Assembly (NCBI RefSeq): GCF_963678635.1
Contig: NC_087064.1
Span: 24,339,489 to 24,403,488, forward strand
Length of the DNA stretch: 64,000 nucleotides
Direction of reading: 5' to 3'
Source of the DNA: Symsagittifera roscoffensis
Taxonomy: Eukaryota > Xenacoelomorpha > Acoela > Convolutidae
Shown: one piece after another, positions 9,152 through 20,000 of the stretch
How the letters are laid out: each line of letters opens with the position of its first letter
Numbering within the stretch: position 1 is the first letter of the stretch
Program-made: the position numbers and the translations under genes
Notes under the pieces: generated by a model
What the model saw: the letters and a program-made list of their open reading frames with translations, nothing else
What the model was told of the DNA's origin: nothing
Database searches by the model: none

Positions 9152-11318
9152 ATGTCGAAAGCCAAAAGCTCATGTTCAGTTCCTTCCAGTTCTCCATCAC
9201 CATTTGCAGTGCCTTCTAACATCCCGGTGCCTCCGTCACCACTCGCAGCACCAGAGACGACATCATTTGCCCCTCCCACACCTTTCGCCTCGCCAATTCC
9301 ACCGACATATGGGCAACCATATACCCCTCTTCGACATGCCCATTCAGGCCCCTCGATTGTACATCAGTACCAGCCTCAGGAGTATCAGCCATATCCAGCC
9401 TACCTGGATTCCTATATATCGGCATCACCGTAACCGAATTTTCCATGGCCATTGGCATTTCCCCAATATCGAGAAATTGAAAGACAACCGCATGTCCATG
9501 AGCGGCCAACCTATACTCCCACGGAAACACGAGCCGATGATCACACGGAGCCAGGAGACCACGGGATCGACGAGCTCTTAGAAAGCCGCAAAAGGGATCA
9601 TGCAAAGCCAGATATTGTAGGCGAAACTGTAAGTTGAAGAAATAATTTCAAAAGCAAACACATTATACAAGCATAAAAAGTTTCGGTAAATCAAATATCG
9701 AAACTAAATCAAATTCAATTTTAGCAACCTGGAAAAACCTCCCGAAAAAAAACCCGATAAAAAACGAGACTCTCAAAGAAGTCATTTTACAGACTGTCGA
9801 GAAGTCGAATGACTGCGCCGATAAAGGAAACGGAACCCACAAAAAAACAATTGACATTGTTCAGGGCCATTGTCACGTTTCTGTTCACGTGCACGGGGAT
9901 GCTCGAGAAAAAGATCATCAACACCACGTTACATGATGTTGTCCAGGTGTTTGTCAACATAGAGGCAAAACGAAGACAATACCGTGGAGCTGAGCATAAA
10001 ACCAGCAGCCTGTTAGTATTTTTTTAATTCTAAAACACTGATTTGATGAAAAATGAATGATAACTCGATTTGATGACTCGATTTTGTGGTTTCAATTTCT
10101 TGCGTCTCCCAAACAGTCAGGCTAGTAGAGGGTATTTAAAGAGGAGCCATATGAACTATGTTGTTCAGCGGGCTTTTCGAGACAACAAAAACCTGATGAC
10201 TGTTTTTCGTCAACGCGGTGGGAACGCGATCGTTTGGGAGTGCGGTCTTCCGGGTTGCTCCATTAGTTGATCAGTTCAAATGCCAGGTAGATCAAGTGAT
10301 AAAAATTTCTATTTCTTCCAAAGGGATTCATTTATCACAATAGAAACCGACGATATATTCATTTTCATTTTTTATAGATTAGCATCACAAATCTGGAACA
10401 GCCGAAGCGCTCTCTTGAACGTAAGGTTGCGAAGCGTATGCCTTTGTCTACCAACCTTTGTTCGAGATGGAGAAGCTGAAAAAGCAAGCTTCAGAAGTTC
10501 ACCAGAAACTGGACGGATACATCTACGAAGAGGTTCTGTTGGCAGTGCCATCACGACCAGATTCTCAACGTTAAGTTTGCCAGGTGCAGCGCGCACAGAT
10601 CTTTGTCCAGTTGATGACGAATTCCCATGAGCTGTCAAGTAAAGTTACAAACGTTTACTCAAAGCAGAAGTGGGTAACCCAAGACCTGAAGAAGGTGGTT
10701 GACCCTGTGAAAACCACAAGCCTAAAATTTACCGCCAACGACATTGAGAGCTTTCCAAATGAGGTTCAGGAAGAATTGCAGAGTCGTGAATTGACCCAGA
10801 GCCGGGTCGGCATATGTGATGTGAAATTTCCCGTCTTTGGAAGAAGTACTTAATAATTTTAGTGACTCGATAAGTACATCTTAAAAACATTTCTTTTTTG
10901 AATCAGTAATTTGACTTGCTTTTTTACTCGGTTTGATTGCTTTGCAATCTTTCAAGAAAAATGACGTGTTGGTGGATTACCACGGCAAAGTATTCACCAA
11001 CATCAATGCCGACCAGTACCGCCTCCAACCAGTAGTTCTAAGAGAATACGTATTGCAAATTGCGGGTCCTCCTAGGCGATTGGTCGACGCTTCAAAATAA
11101 GACAATCCGTTTGGAACGATTGACTGGGTCGTTTAGAGAACCATGCAACCCAGAAGAAAAACGTTGACAATATGTAAATGGAAAAGTTGTGCTTTCCAGT
11201 ATAGGTGAAAGATTAGTCATCCTAAAAGCCAGGAGAGACATTGTACCTTTCGAGCAACTGCGCTTTGACTAAGAAGACAAAGTTGCTCAAGCGTTGTTTG
11301 ATGACAGCAATTAAATGT
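9152..11318 (+). pseudogene. SET-domain methyltransferase-like pseudogene, module copy A
   Basis: Exon 1 (9152-9628, phase 0, donor GTAAGT) encodes a Pro/Ser-rich N-terminus starting MSKAKSSCSVPSSSPSPF, with one TAA at 9431. Further exon-like blocks lie at about 9725-10009, 10080-10300 and 10384-10854; the last contains MEKLKKQASEVHQKLDGYIY and VGICDVKFPVFGRS. The SET domain is in the last block: VALQSFKKNDVLVDYHG at about 10940-10987 (SET start, G/R-x-G then F-KKGD-xxx-YHGE), LVDASK near 11085, then RLERLTGSFREPCN where RLxNHSxxPN is expected, and VILKARRDIVPFEQLRFD (11215-11269). SET-domain proteins methylate lysines; the KKGDxVxEYHG pattern resembles the KMT5A/SETD8 type. The acceptor of the last exon is CTCG where copies B and C have CCAG. 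The NHS motif is lost, and the codon for the conserved Tyr after FD is TAA (11270-11272). It should be inactive. Confidence 0.75.
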
Positions 11319-11399
11319 ATTTTGGGATTTCTACAAACTTTTAAACTCGTTTCCGGAACGTTTATTAGTTTTCGAATCAACTTAGAAATTATAACAGTT

Positions 11400-14300
11400 A
11401 TTTTTCAGCTCTATGTTTCCTTAGAGCCACGATTGCAGAAACCTTTTTTTCACCGAAAGCTTGACATTGCTCCATCAAAAAGGGTCGCTTGTTATTGACG
11501 TAATTAGCTGAAATGTTACTCCCGGATGTAGCTGGTAAGAAGTCGGATCAATAACTGAATCAGAGTACAGAGAGTCAACTACGTAATCTAGCTTCAAAAA
11601 CTTGAAGTCTTTACCCGCAAATTTGAAGCACTGTATGGCTGCAGGTGACAGTTTGTTTTGCCATCTCTTGTGTTTGGGTTTTGCCCAGTATTACTAGATT
11701 CCGAATCAGTTGTTGACTCGTTTCCAGCAATCCGGATTTGCAACCGTTCTTCCACAGTCATTGTTCCTTTGACCAAATCTTTGCCATCTTTCAGCAGAAC
11801 AAAGCAGTTAAGTGTCTTGGAATGTCTCTGAAGAGTTTTTTGAGCATGGTTTTTGTTAGGACAGTACCTTCTAAATCATGGATCCATTTTTCAGCCATAG
11901 CTTGTGGTACTAGATTTGGTTCCCGCAACTGCTGCCGCTGTACATCCCAAATTAACCAACCCATAAAACCGCAAACCAAAAAACAGTAGACTAGATGGAC
12001 GCTTTTCATCGACGGCAACTTTCAGAAATTCCAGATTTTTTTGACATATTTGTAAAAACGAGAGGATAGGATTGATTCCTCCGAAGACGTCTCGCGCATT
12101 GTTTAGAAAAGTTGCCACTTCTAATGAACTTGCAGAATAAAAAAAACTATTCGATGAACAATGGGTCTTGTTTATGCAATTTTCCTCCGCCTCGCATTGT
12201 CCTACTTTGGAAATCCTTGTTCGTTTGGTGCTTGTATTTTTCGAGAGCTTCGCACAAATTTTCCCAGAAACTTCGTATAAAACTGCTCACCACAAGCTAG
12301 GCATTAGAACTAATCTTAGTTTAAAGAGGGTCAATCTTTGTGCCCCAAAGATAAGCACCAAAACTTGATAGTAGACTTCAGCCCACTTTTTGTACTCTAT
12401 AGCGTTAAAATCACCTCTTGCTCTTAGTAATTACGTGCATTCATTCAAGCTCTTTCTCAAAAGTTCACTGGCATCTTTGGTGGTGATGCACCTGAGGGTT
12501 TTTCCAGGAACTTTTGGGACAAGACTCGGGTAGATGGCTTGTAGCACTTTTACAGATTTAGTGTTCGTATCTGTATTTTCTTTGGTGCGATCAACAACTT
12601 CATTTTTCCATATTCTTATAGAAAGATCTTCAATTTATGTGCTAGCCTCCTTCATTTCTTCCTTGTCAGCGATACCACTCAGTGCACAATTTAAAGAGGG
12701 AGAGAGAGAGAGAGACTGCACCCACTTTGCCAGCTTTGTCTGTTCCTCCTATCGAGACAGTAGTGAAATAAAAAATGGCTTTTTAGTCCCGCCGTCTGGT
12801 CAAATTTTCCTCAATTCCTCAAAGCGCTGAATGGCAAATTTTTCTTGAGGATGCATATCATCGGTTGTTTTTTTGTGCCATTTTACGAAGATTTGTTTCC
12901 GCACATCGAGTAATCACATGTGGCTGGCATCTAGAAAAACGCGTCGAATGTTTTCTATGCTGACCAGTGACGTCTTGGGTAATTCTTTTCGAAATGGCTT
13001 ATTGAGTTCAATTCTTTTACCAGTCTTTGGCTCGCTATTTAGTGGACGAAAGTTTGTAGTGACACATACAGTGTGAGGCACGAGACTGTATCAAATAACT
13101 GCTCATTAGAGACACCAATAACCAGCCGCAAAAAATGGTGAATCGCCACTATAGGTCAGCTTTGCTCCTAACTGTTTTGAGAGTTTGTTCGGCTGAACAA
13201 CCAGCCCGATTCTTGGTCGCCTGCTGTGGTGGGATCAACGTTGTGCTCTATAGCGTTTCTGCGATTAAGTAAGGAAAAAAACAACATATCCAATTTTACA
13301 AGCATGGACAGATCCGATTTCATTTTGAGCAGATTTCATCATTGTAGCACTACCTGGCTTCAAAAGATATGATCGTTCCAAATGCTGATCATTCAAAATG
13401 CAAAGGCGTTTATTCATAAATTTGAGTTCTCAGTGTTTTAAGCCTTGGTTGTGGGTTCCATTTAGCTTGATTAACTATTTGCTCATAAAATCCGCACTGG
13501 TTTTTGTCCGTTCGCAGAAAAATTTGCGCTGTGCTCCAGTGACAAATATTATTTTATGCATTAACATAAAGCACTTCGTGGAGCCAAAAGACCTAATTTA
13601 GTTAAAGAGCATATATAGTTAACCATATTGACTATATAACATATAAACGACGCCTAGACTAATAACCCTGAGAGATTTTTTTCTTAAGTAAATAAAACAC
13701 AAAGTATCTAAAACAAAATTGACTTACCTGTGAAACAGAAAACGCTGAGAATCGACTGTTCACTAAATTCGACAACGAGGAGCCTGAACGCGAGCCTGGT
13801 AACCTCCACACCACCAATCTCACAGCTGTCTCCCTAGATATCCACTCGTAATCCTTAAAGCTCCGTGGTTTTCATTGAAAGAAACGCAACTGCTTTGACG
13901 CAAGAAAATATGTCACTTATAAAAGCAGAAAATGTTTTCTCGGGCTTACAGAAAAATGTAAAATGAGCCACTACTTCGGCGGCTGCTCGACGAACATGTC
14001 TAGGAGAAGGAACGAATGATTTTAAGCCTGTAATTAAATGCCGAGATTGAATAGTTTTGATGATATTGCCATCATTTCCAGTTTTTGTAGCCTTAGCCAA
14101 ATCGTACTTGAAATCTTCCGAACAGCCCCGTTTCTTAAATAAGCGTAAAATCATAAAATGGGTCTAAAAGGTAAACCTAATCTTTTTGGCCATATTTACC
14201 GCGTTTCATTTTCTGTGAGTCCTTTTCAGCTACTTCCCTTAGTCCTTGGAGGCTAATTCTATGGCATCGAACATAAAACAGAACTTGGTGTCAAAACCTT

Positions 14301-15066
14301 TCGAATCCTTTTGGAGTGCATCACTGTTGTAGTGTCGCCAGTGCTCTCTTCCGAGTAGTCTTGCGAGGAATCACATACTTCAAAAATTGAATATAATAGT
14401 GCCTGTATAAAGATGCAGTTGCTGAACTTCTTGATGGTTCCTAGGGTGCAGGAAGAGCTAATGGTTGTTAGGTTGCTGATGCTGTTGATGTCGGAGTTCT
14501 GGATGAGATTCCTTCATTTGATGAGTTTCCTAACTGTTCTAAGGGCAATGCTGATCTGTTCTGATGGTTTATAGCACTTAAAGGTGAGTAGTTTTTTTTT
14601 CTGAAAAGAGAAACTTGACCAAGCTCCTCCTTTTTTTGTTCCACGGTTTTTCCTTGAAGCCCTGTAGAACTAACATCTGCATGATTGCTGCTGTTACTGC
14701 AATCGAATGATTGCGTTGCCGTGGTATTGCTATTTTTCGTACAAGATCGTCAACTTTCAATGTAGTTCAATCGACCATTTCTGAAACTACTCTTTGCTCT
14801 GTTCGATATTTGTTTGCCGACTCTTTTCCTGCTATTTCGACAATAATTTTGGCGTGTACAAATTTTCGATCTTCATCTGATGCTATCGAATAGCGAATCC
14901 ACAATTGTTGCTTCATACTTTTCTTGGTCATCGACGAGTCGTTCATTTGTATGTCGAATCGTACGCGCCGGTTTGCGCTTCCCAACTCGTATGTCGGTTG
15001 TTTGTTTGTCGATTCGTATGTCGATTCGTGTCGGTTTGTTTGTCGGTACGTCGAGTCGTATGCCAT
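11400..15066 (-). pseudogene. Large unrecognised multi-exon gene, module copy A
   Basis: Coding-like blocks follow each other on the minus strand: 15066-14578 (YSIASDEDRKFVHAKIIVEI, RTEQRVVSEMVD, one TGA, then LKVDDLVRKIAIPRQR); 14400-14160 (VIPRKTTRKRALATLQQ and, after a frameshift, GFDTKFCFMFDAIELASKD); 14154-13855 (FKYDLAKATKTGN, PSPRHVRRAAAEVVAHFTFF); 13260-13080 (GVSNEQLFDTVSCLTLYV); 12870-12430 (MHPQEKFAIQRFEELRKI, WKNEVVDRTKENTDTNTKSV, VPGKTLRCITTKDASELLRK); 12250-11594 (NLCEALEKYKHQTNKDFQ, AEKWIHDLEGTVLTKTMLKK, TVEERLQIRIAGNESTTD). The same blocks in the same order recur in copies B, C and D, with different stops and frameshifts, which shows that these are the real frames. I do not recognise the family. 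It ends about 100 bp from the SET gene, tail to tail. Confidence 0.55.
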
Positions 15067-15130
15067 TTTTTGTATCAGTTTTTTGTCAATACTCGTGCCG
15101 GTTTTGTTTGTCGGAATTGTTTGTCGGAAT
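14905..15130 (+). repeat. TTTGTCGATTCGTATGTCG short repeat
   Basis: The words TGTCGGTTTGTTTGTCG, GATTCGTATGTCG and GTCGAGTCGTATG recur between 14950 and 15125, a degenerate repeat of about 12-20 bp at the 5' end of the unrecognised minus-strand gene. The open plus frames here with many Cys/Arg/Phe residues come from it. On the minus strand it reads as a Tyr/Thr/Ser/Asn-rich N-terminus. Confidence 0.5.
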
Positions 15131-15134
15131 CTGA

Positions 15135-15690
15135 ATTCGAAAAAAGATGTAGTAAGGAATTAATTAAAAGATTTTCGAACTGAATTCGAAAGATGGTGTT
15201 AATTAAGTAATCCAAATCCGTAATTACCAATTTGCCTAACCGGAAAACTAATTGTAGGTTATGGTGTGCTTTTAAATTTGGCCTAACCGACTTGTTCAAA
15301 CTTAGGTTAGGTTTCATAGCCAGCGGGTAGACTTCATAGCCAACTTGAGCAATAATTGTGTCGATACTTTTTTAAGCCGTCAACTAAAAGAGTCACTAAT
15401 TGTTTCTTGAAATAGATTAATTGATTTTCAAGTGTTAGTTTTGATAATCCGTGATCATCATTCGCTCCTCAATTAGCTAATTATGTTTATCGGAGGAGAT
15501 CAATAAATCTTGAACTACCCAGTTTAACTACCTTGTAATTATACCCTAGGTTATATGATTTTTTTTCCTGTTATATGGTCCAACATTTTGCTTTCCTAAA
15601 AAAGTTAGTGGTAAATATGTTTCTTCCTCTACAATAATATTTCCTGTAAACAAATCACTAACTATATGATAGTTTCTGAATTGGATGTTT
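15135..15690. other. AT-rich spacer
   Basis: No gene supported. An imperfect echo GAATTCGAAA(A)AGATG(T/G)(A/T)GT occurs at about 15130 and 15183. Confidence 0.45.
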
Positions 15691-16390
15691 ATTGGCGCCG
15701 TTTAGTCTATTAGCCTATTCCAAATACGGTACTAGTCCGTTCAGTTTTGCAAAATCTCAAATACTGATAAGAGTGGAATGGTGTCGTTCACTCTATTGCC
15801 CATCCCAAATTCTAAAATAGTTCGTTCTACTTTTGCAAAATCTCAAGTTTTGACAGAAAGGAATGTGTAATGGTGCCGTGCTGTCTATTGCCCAACACAA
15901 AAGCTGAAATAAGCAGTTCTAGTTTTGAAAAATTTTAATAGATCTTGTTGCATATCAAATCAATCTTGAATACTGATCAGTTCGTTCCACTTTCGTTCCA
16001 ATTTCCAATTACAGCACAAATTTTAACTCAATGAGAAAATCTCATCATAGAATGTTTGAATACCTAAAAACGAATTTGGAACAAGAACAAATTAAATACA
16101 TATGGTCAAAATCCCAAATCATGACAATATTTCGTTGGAGTTGCAAAATCCCAAATACTGACAACATATTGTTTCAGTTGCAAAATCCCGAATACTGACA
16201 AAAACCACAAAAACTGACAATAAGTTCTGCAAAATCAAAAATACTGACAATAGTTCGTTGCAGTTCTGCAAAATCCCAAACACTGAAAATCGATAGTTTG
16301 TTGGAGTTCTGCAAAATCCCAAACTTTGGTTGTCAGTATCGATAGTTTGTTGCAGTTCTTCAAAATCTCAAATTGTGGCAAAAACCAATA
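15690..16390. repeat. Degenerate satellite of TTGCAAAATCCCAAATACTGACA units
   Basis: Three long units of about 85-92 bp begin near 15693, 15778 and 15870, with GG(C/T)G(C/T)CGT...CTATTGCCCA and later TTTTGCAAAATCTCAA. From about 16100 to 16385 the array shifts to a short unit containing GCAAAATCCCAAATACTGAC and AGTTCGTTGCAGTTC. The minus-strand frame 16119-16322 (repeated GFC and ILQN words) is a product of the array. Confidence 0.75.
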
Positions 16391-16399
16391 CATATGGGG

Positions 16400-16700
16400 A
16401 TTAACCGCACAATTTCCCCAGTCGATTTAGGGGGCTAAAGACCGGGGATTTTGTTAAGTATTTCTCCCCATATTGCAATGGGGGGTATTTAATAAAGTAA
16501 AAAAACCCGTGGGGGCATATTAGGGCGGTAGTTAACAACGTACAAAATTCGTGGGGGCATATTAGAGGGGTTATTTTTCTTTATAGGAGGATATTCGTTA
16601 CAAGGTACCATAAAGGGCAGAAAATAATAAGATACAAAAACCGCGGTTTCAGATCTTGTTATTTCCCCCCCTTTATGCTACCTTGTAACGAATATCTCAT
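16400..16700. repeat. G/C-run element ending in a ~110-bp foldback
   Basis: Two direct copies of CGTGGGGGCATATTAG occur at 16509 and 16550. They are followed by an inverted repeat: arm 16589-16632 (GATATTCGTTACAAGGTA...) and arm 16652-16697 (the reverse complement, ...TACCTTGTAACGAATATC) around CAAAAACCGCGGTTTC. The arms match over about 40 bp with a few mismatches. This looks like the end of a foldback or MITE-type element. A second CCGCGGTTTTT lies at 16711. Confidence 0.65.
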
Positions 16701-17570
16701 TAAGATTATTCCGCGGTTTTTCAATACTAAAAATTCTATTTTCAAGATATAATAATTTAAATTAAAATTCTTATTGTACGTTTTTTAGTATGGGTAATAA
16801 AATAGTTTTGCATCTCAGATAAACTCTTGTAACTGATCATTTGCAAAGGACGACTTCTTTCATTTGTGCTTAGTTTTCAGTTTATCTACGAAAATAAACG
16901 GGTTTGCTGGAGGTAAAGAATATGGCTACCAAGCCAGAGGTCGCTAGATCAAATATTCGGCACTGCAAGATGTTTTTAAAACCACGAAGTAAACGTGCAT
17001 CATTATTGTGGCCTAAAAGACTGCTTTTTTAAAATTGTAAAAATCATAATAAAAATTAAGGCTCGCAATTCACAGTCCATTTCACAATTTTGGCTCGTAT
17101 TTCACAATTGAGGTACCGGTTTCATATCCTGAAGGGTACTTTCAAAAATTTGATGTGGCCAGGGTTCTAGAAGATTTGATTCTGGATTCCAAAAGAAAGA
17201 AAGGAATTGTGCTTAAGAATTTGCGGACTCCACTAAATTTTTTTTCCTTTTCCCCCACCTCGCATATGAATCAATTTTATATTGCAAGGAGCTCTTTGCT
17301 TTTGTAACGAGGGCTAACGATGTCTTAGCCTAATTATAGTCCGCATACCAATTTTTGTAACAATATCCATAATGTGAAAAAAATTTTACTAGTCTAAACT
17401 TCGATCCTTGACTGATTTTGTTTTTCTTTTCGTTCCAGAATGCCACCTACATTTATTGCAAAAAAGCAACATGGTCCGCCGTTTTGCTGAGAAGCGATGC
17501 GAGAAGAGGGATGCGAAACTGAAAAAATTGACTTGCATGTTCTGTGGCACGGAGGCCGCACTTTGAAGGG
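16701..17570. other. AT-rich stretch without a supported gene
   Basis: Nothing convincing. Isolated echoes are seen: TTGCGGACTCCACTAAATTTT at 17221 resembles the 24.4 kb repeat unit, and TTCACAATTTTGGCTCGTATTTCACAATTGAGG lies at 17080. A T-rich tract precedes the LINE fragment. Confidence 0.45.
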
Positions 17571-17577
17571 AGAGTAG

Positions 17578-17865
17578 AATGACAAAGCTTTCAGCGGCGA
17601 ACATGAAATAACCAGAAAAGCGGCGAATGATAACCACGGAAGAAACAGAAGGGAAGAAGTCACAACCAACCAGTTCAGGACGGGACTGTCGTCACTCTGC
17701 AAGGCCACCCTTGCTCGGATAGGTGCAGCCGACTCCTCGGAGTGCCTTGACTGCGACCAAGAACATACCGTCCACCACATGTCGCATGAATTTCAACGAG
17801 GCGAAGAAATGAGACGACGACTTGGAGGATCTGACGATGCCCACATCATCAGACACCCGCAGTGA
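17578..17865 (+). mobile_element. LINE C-terminal zinc-finger relic
   Basis: One plus frame, open from about 17584 to TGA at 17863-17865, reads TTNQFRTGLSSLCKATLARI, then GAADSSECLDCDQEHTVHHM, then EEMRRRLGG. This matches the region after reverse transcriptase in R1/jockey/I-type LINEs: a TGHGxFxxYLxRxxxxxSPxCPxC...ETxxHxxFxCPxxxxxR pattern. The Cys pair CLDC and the following His residues are kept. The last Cys of the motif is His here (HHMSH). No RT core lies next to it, so the copy is strongly truncated or broken. The opposite-strand frames here (17389-18042) are shadows. Confidence 0.6.
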
Positions 17866-18079
17866 CCTCCAGCGGCTCCTTCGGCGGATGGCGCGCACGT
17901 TTGTTGACTCCATTGCGTCAGTAAACGCGTCGTAAGAAGAAGACGAAGGAAACCGCAATGACCATTTCAATTGTATGCAACAAAACGCAGTATTTGTTTT
18001 ATAGAATTGTCCACCCACTAGTCTGCAAGTATAATTGTCCAACCAGTAGTCTGCAATTAAATCAACATCACTGTTTCAG

Positions 18080-19830
18080 CCCTCTATTTCATTGAATGAC
18101 GGCGAAATCCCCAAGGGCACTGCTCCAGGTACTGTTGGTACTACATTTACTGCTCAAGAATTTACAATTAATATCAAGGAACATACCTCGGAACTTACCG
18201 GCCAGCTGCGCCAATTAGAATGGTACCTCTTTCCGAGGTAAGGAACGGACCGTGTCTGAGGCCAGATCCACTTCCTCTCGTACCAGAGTTCATTTCGCCC
18301 TTTCTATACCAGGCTACATTGCGCCACTTCATCTGGTTGACGCAGATCTGAGGACAAATTAACGACTTCCTCTGGTGCGGATACAGAAACCAGAAGCTCT
18401 TGGGACAAAACCGCAGAGTTTTGCCGTGGTTTCAGGCAGCTCTTGTAGCACGAGTGCCAATCAGATTGACACGTTACCTCCATTTGACTACGGCTAACTA
18501 AGAGAGAGAGGTTTTCGCAAGTAAGCATGTGAGTCTAATGTTAGCTCAAAATCGTTTTAATTAATTTTCGATCATCTTTTTCGGTATTTTGTTAGATCAT
18601 ACTTACCTCAAGTCTAATACAGTGCGTGCCTGCGAGCAATTGATCTTGTCAATTGGATCCAGTCAGACTGGTTTATTGGCCAACAAGGAGCCTTGTTAGT
18701 TCCATCGGCTAAGTCCATAAAGGGGTTCAAAAGCCATCTAACAGGGCCTGCGGATAAATGCCAGTTTGACAACCGAATGTATGGGGACAATTTCCTTGAC
18801 AAAATTTTGAAGAAACACTCCAAGAAACTCAGAGCTAGACAGTACAGTTTAAAGGAAAAGGTAATCAGTTTGTAAAATAATTGATCTCCTAGTCACCGAG
18901 TGGTCCAGTTTTCAAATAAAGTTAACCTTACATTTGTGTTCAACCCTAGGAATGAATAAAATCAATTCAGCCAGCTGATCTTCAAACTTTGTTCAGATCA
19001 ATACCACCAATGTTCTGGAGCATCATTAATGCTGATGCTTCCTTGTCGGCCGCCAGGAAATTCCCTGTCCCAAAAGGAGTCAAGGATTTGTCGTTGGGAC
19101 ACATAGATACACGAAAGTTAGGAAAGACAGAAGTACCGACGAAGGAATCAAGCTACCTGCTGTTGTCGCAGTATCACCATTTCACCAAAATTTCTCCGGT
19201 ACATCTGTAATGTTTATTTTAGTGAAGAGCTAAACAAAGTTTGGTGCAAAATTTCCAATGAAATTTAGAAATCTGTCTCATTTAGTTCTTTTTTCTTTTA
19301 GGCTGCAAAACATTTTTGATGGCCCGGTTCCAGGAATATCTGTTGTATCAATCTCTGTGTTGGAAACCGATGTTTCCCGGGGATAACCCTCGCTGTGATG
19401 CTAGAGGGTGTCAGAAAGTTGTTCTGACGGAGCAGCAGGCACTCGTTATGCCAGCTGGCATGATACACATGGTTGAAACGCACTCAGAGTCAGTGGCTCT
19501 GGGAGTCAATTTCATCCATCGTGGATACCTGGCGACGGCTACCAGAGTTTTCCGACACGAGCAGAAAAACGAAGAGTCCTTCAGCAGCTGCTACCCCGCT
19601 TTTCCGACGTTGTCTCTGAATGAGCTTATGGTGAAACTTCGTTTACTATCGAAGATTAAACTGATACGTTTTTGTCGAAATAGATAAAAATAGATAAAAT
19701 TATTTTATAGCACCAGAGACACGATATCGCCGCAAGAATTAGAAGATCTGGAGGAGGTCTGGAGAACTCTGAAGGCGCATGACAAAGCCTCAGATAACCA
19801 CCTTGCCAGGATAAGTTCTTCTAGACGAAC
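18080..19830 (+). pseudogene. JmjC-domain (KDM2/KDM7-like) demethylase gene, spliced, probably decayed
   Basis: Exon 18080-18237 has a good acceptor (TGTTTCAG) and donor (GAG/GTAAGG) and reads FTINIKEHTSELTGQLRQLE. A block at 18347-18510 follows in phase but holds three stops or a frameshift. Exon 18622-18860 reads IDLVNWIQSDWFIGQQGALL and ends at GTAATC. The exon from 18971 joins in phase 0 and includes ARKFPVPKGVKDLSL and SYLLLSQYHHFTKIS, matching the VPxxVRxLSWVDxxWP...KYCLMSVxxSYTDFH stretch of KDM2/KDM7 proteins. Block 19302-19650 reads CKTFLMARF, CQKVVLTEQQALVMPAGMIH and ALGVNFIH, matching the JmjC core (GEKIFxLI...QGxTxFIPxGWIHAV...GGNFLHS). The third iron-ligand His is present; the HxD pair is not found at FTKIS. 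A further block at 19711-19815 reads ISPQELEDLEEVWRTLKAHD. JmjC enzymes remove methyl groups from histone lysines using Fe(II) and 2-oxoglutarate. Activity is doubtful here. Confidence 0.7.
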
Positions 19831-20000
19831 TTCATCCCAGATATTGAGATACTTACTTTCGTATCCCAAAAACTGCACCCAGTTTAATCGCAGATACCGA
19901 AAAACTCAATTCATCCCAAAAATTTAGTTTCGTCAGCCCGTATACTGAAATGTTCAATTCATCCCAAAAACAGACGATCACTCAATTTAATCTCTCTTGC
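19810..20000. repeat. Short tandem repeat of AATTCATCCCAAAAA units
   Basis: The words TTCATCCCA(G)A, TATCCCAAAAACTG and AACTCAATTCATCCCAAAAA recur about every 35-50 bp (19828, 19861, 19907, 19951), interspersed with AGATA(C/T)(T/C)GA. It follows directly on the last JmjC-like block. Confidence 0.55.

Noticed and set aside
9048-9581. 177-codon His-rich plus frame
   Set aside because: It is a shadow of the Pro/Ser-rich frame of the SET gene. In copy B only the frame containing Y(Q/K)PYP(A/R)YLDS is kept.
9216-9605. 129-codon minus frame opposite SET exon 1
   Set aside because: Antisense shadow in a locally GC-rich coding exon; no motif and not kept in copy B.
16119-16322. Minus frame with repeated ILQN and GFC words
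   Set aside because: Translation of the satellite at 15.7-16.4 kb.
17394-18042. Minus frames of 128 and 116 codons
   Set aside because: They lie opposite the LINE zinc-finger frame, which has the recognisable CxxC and HH pattern; the minus frames have none.
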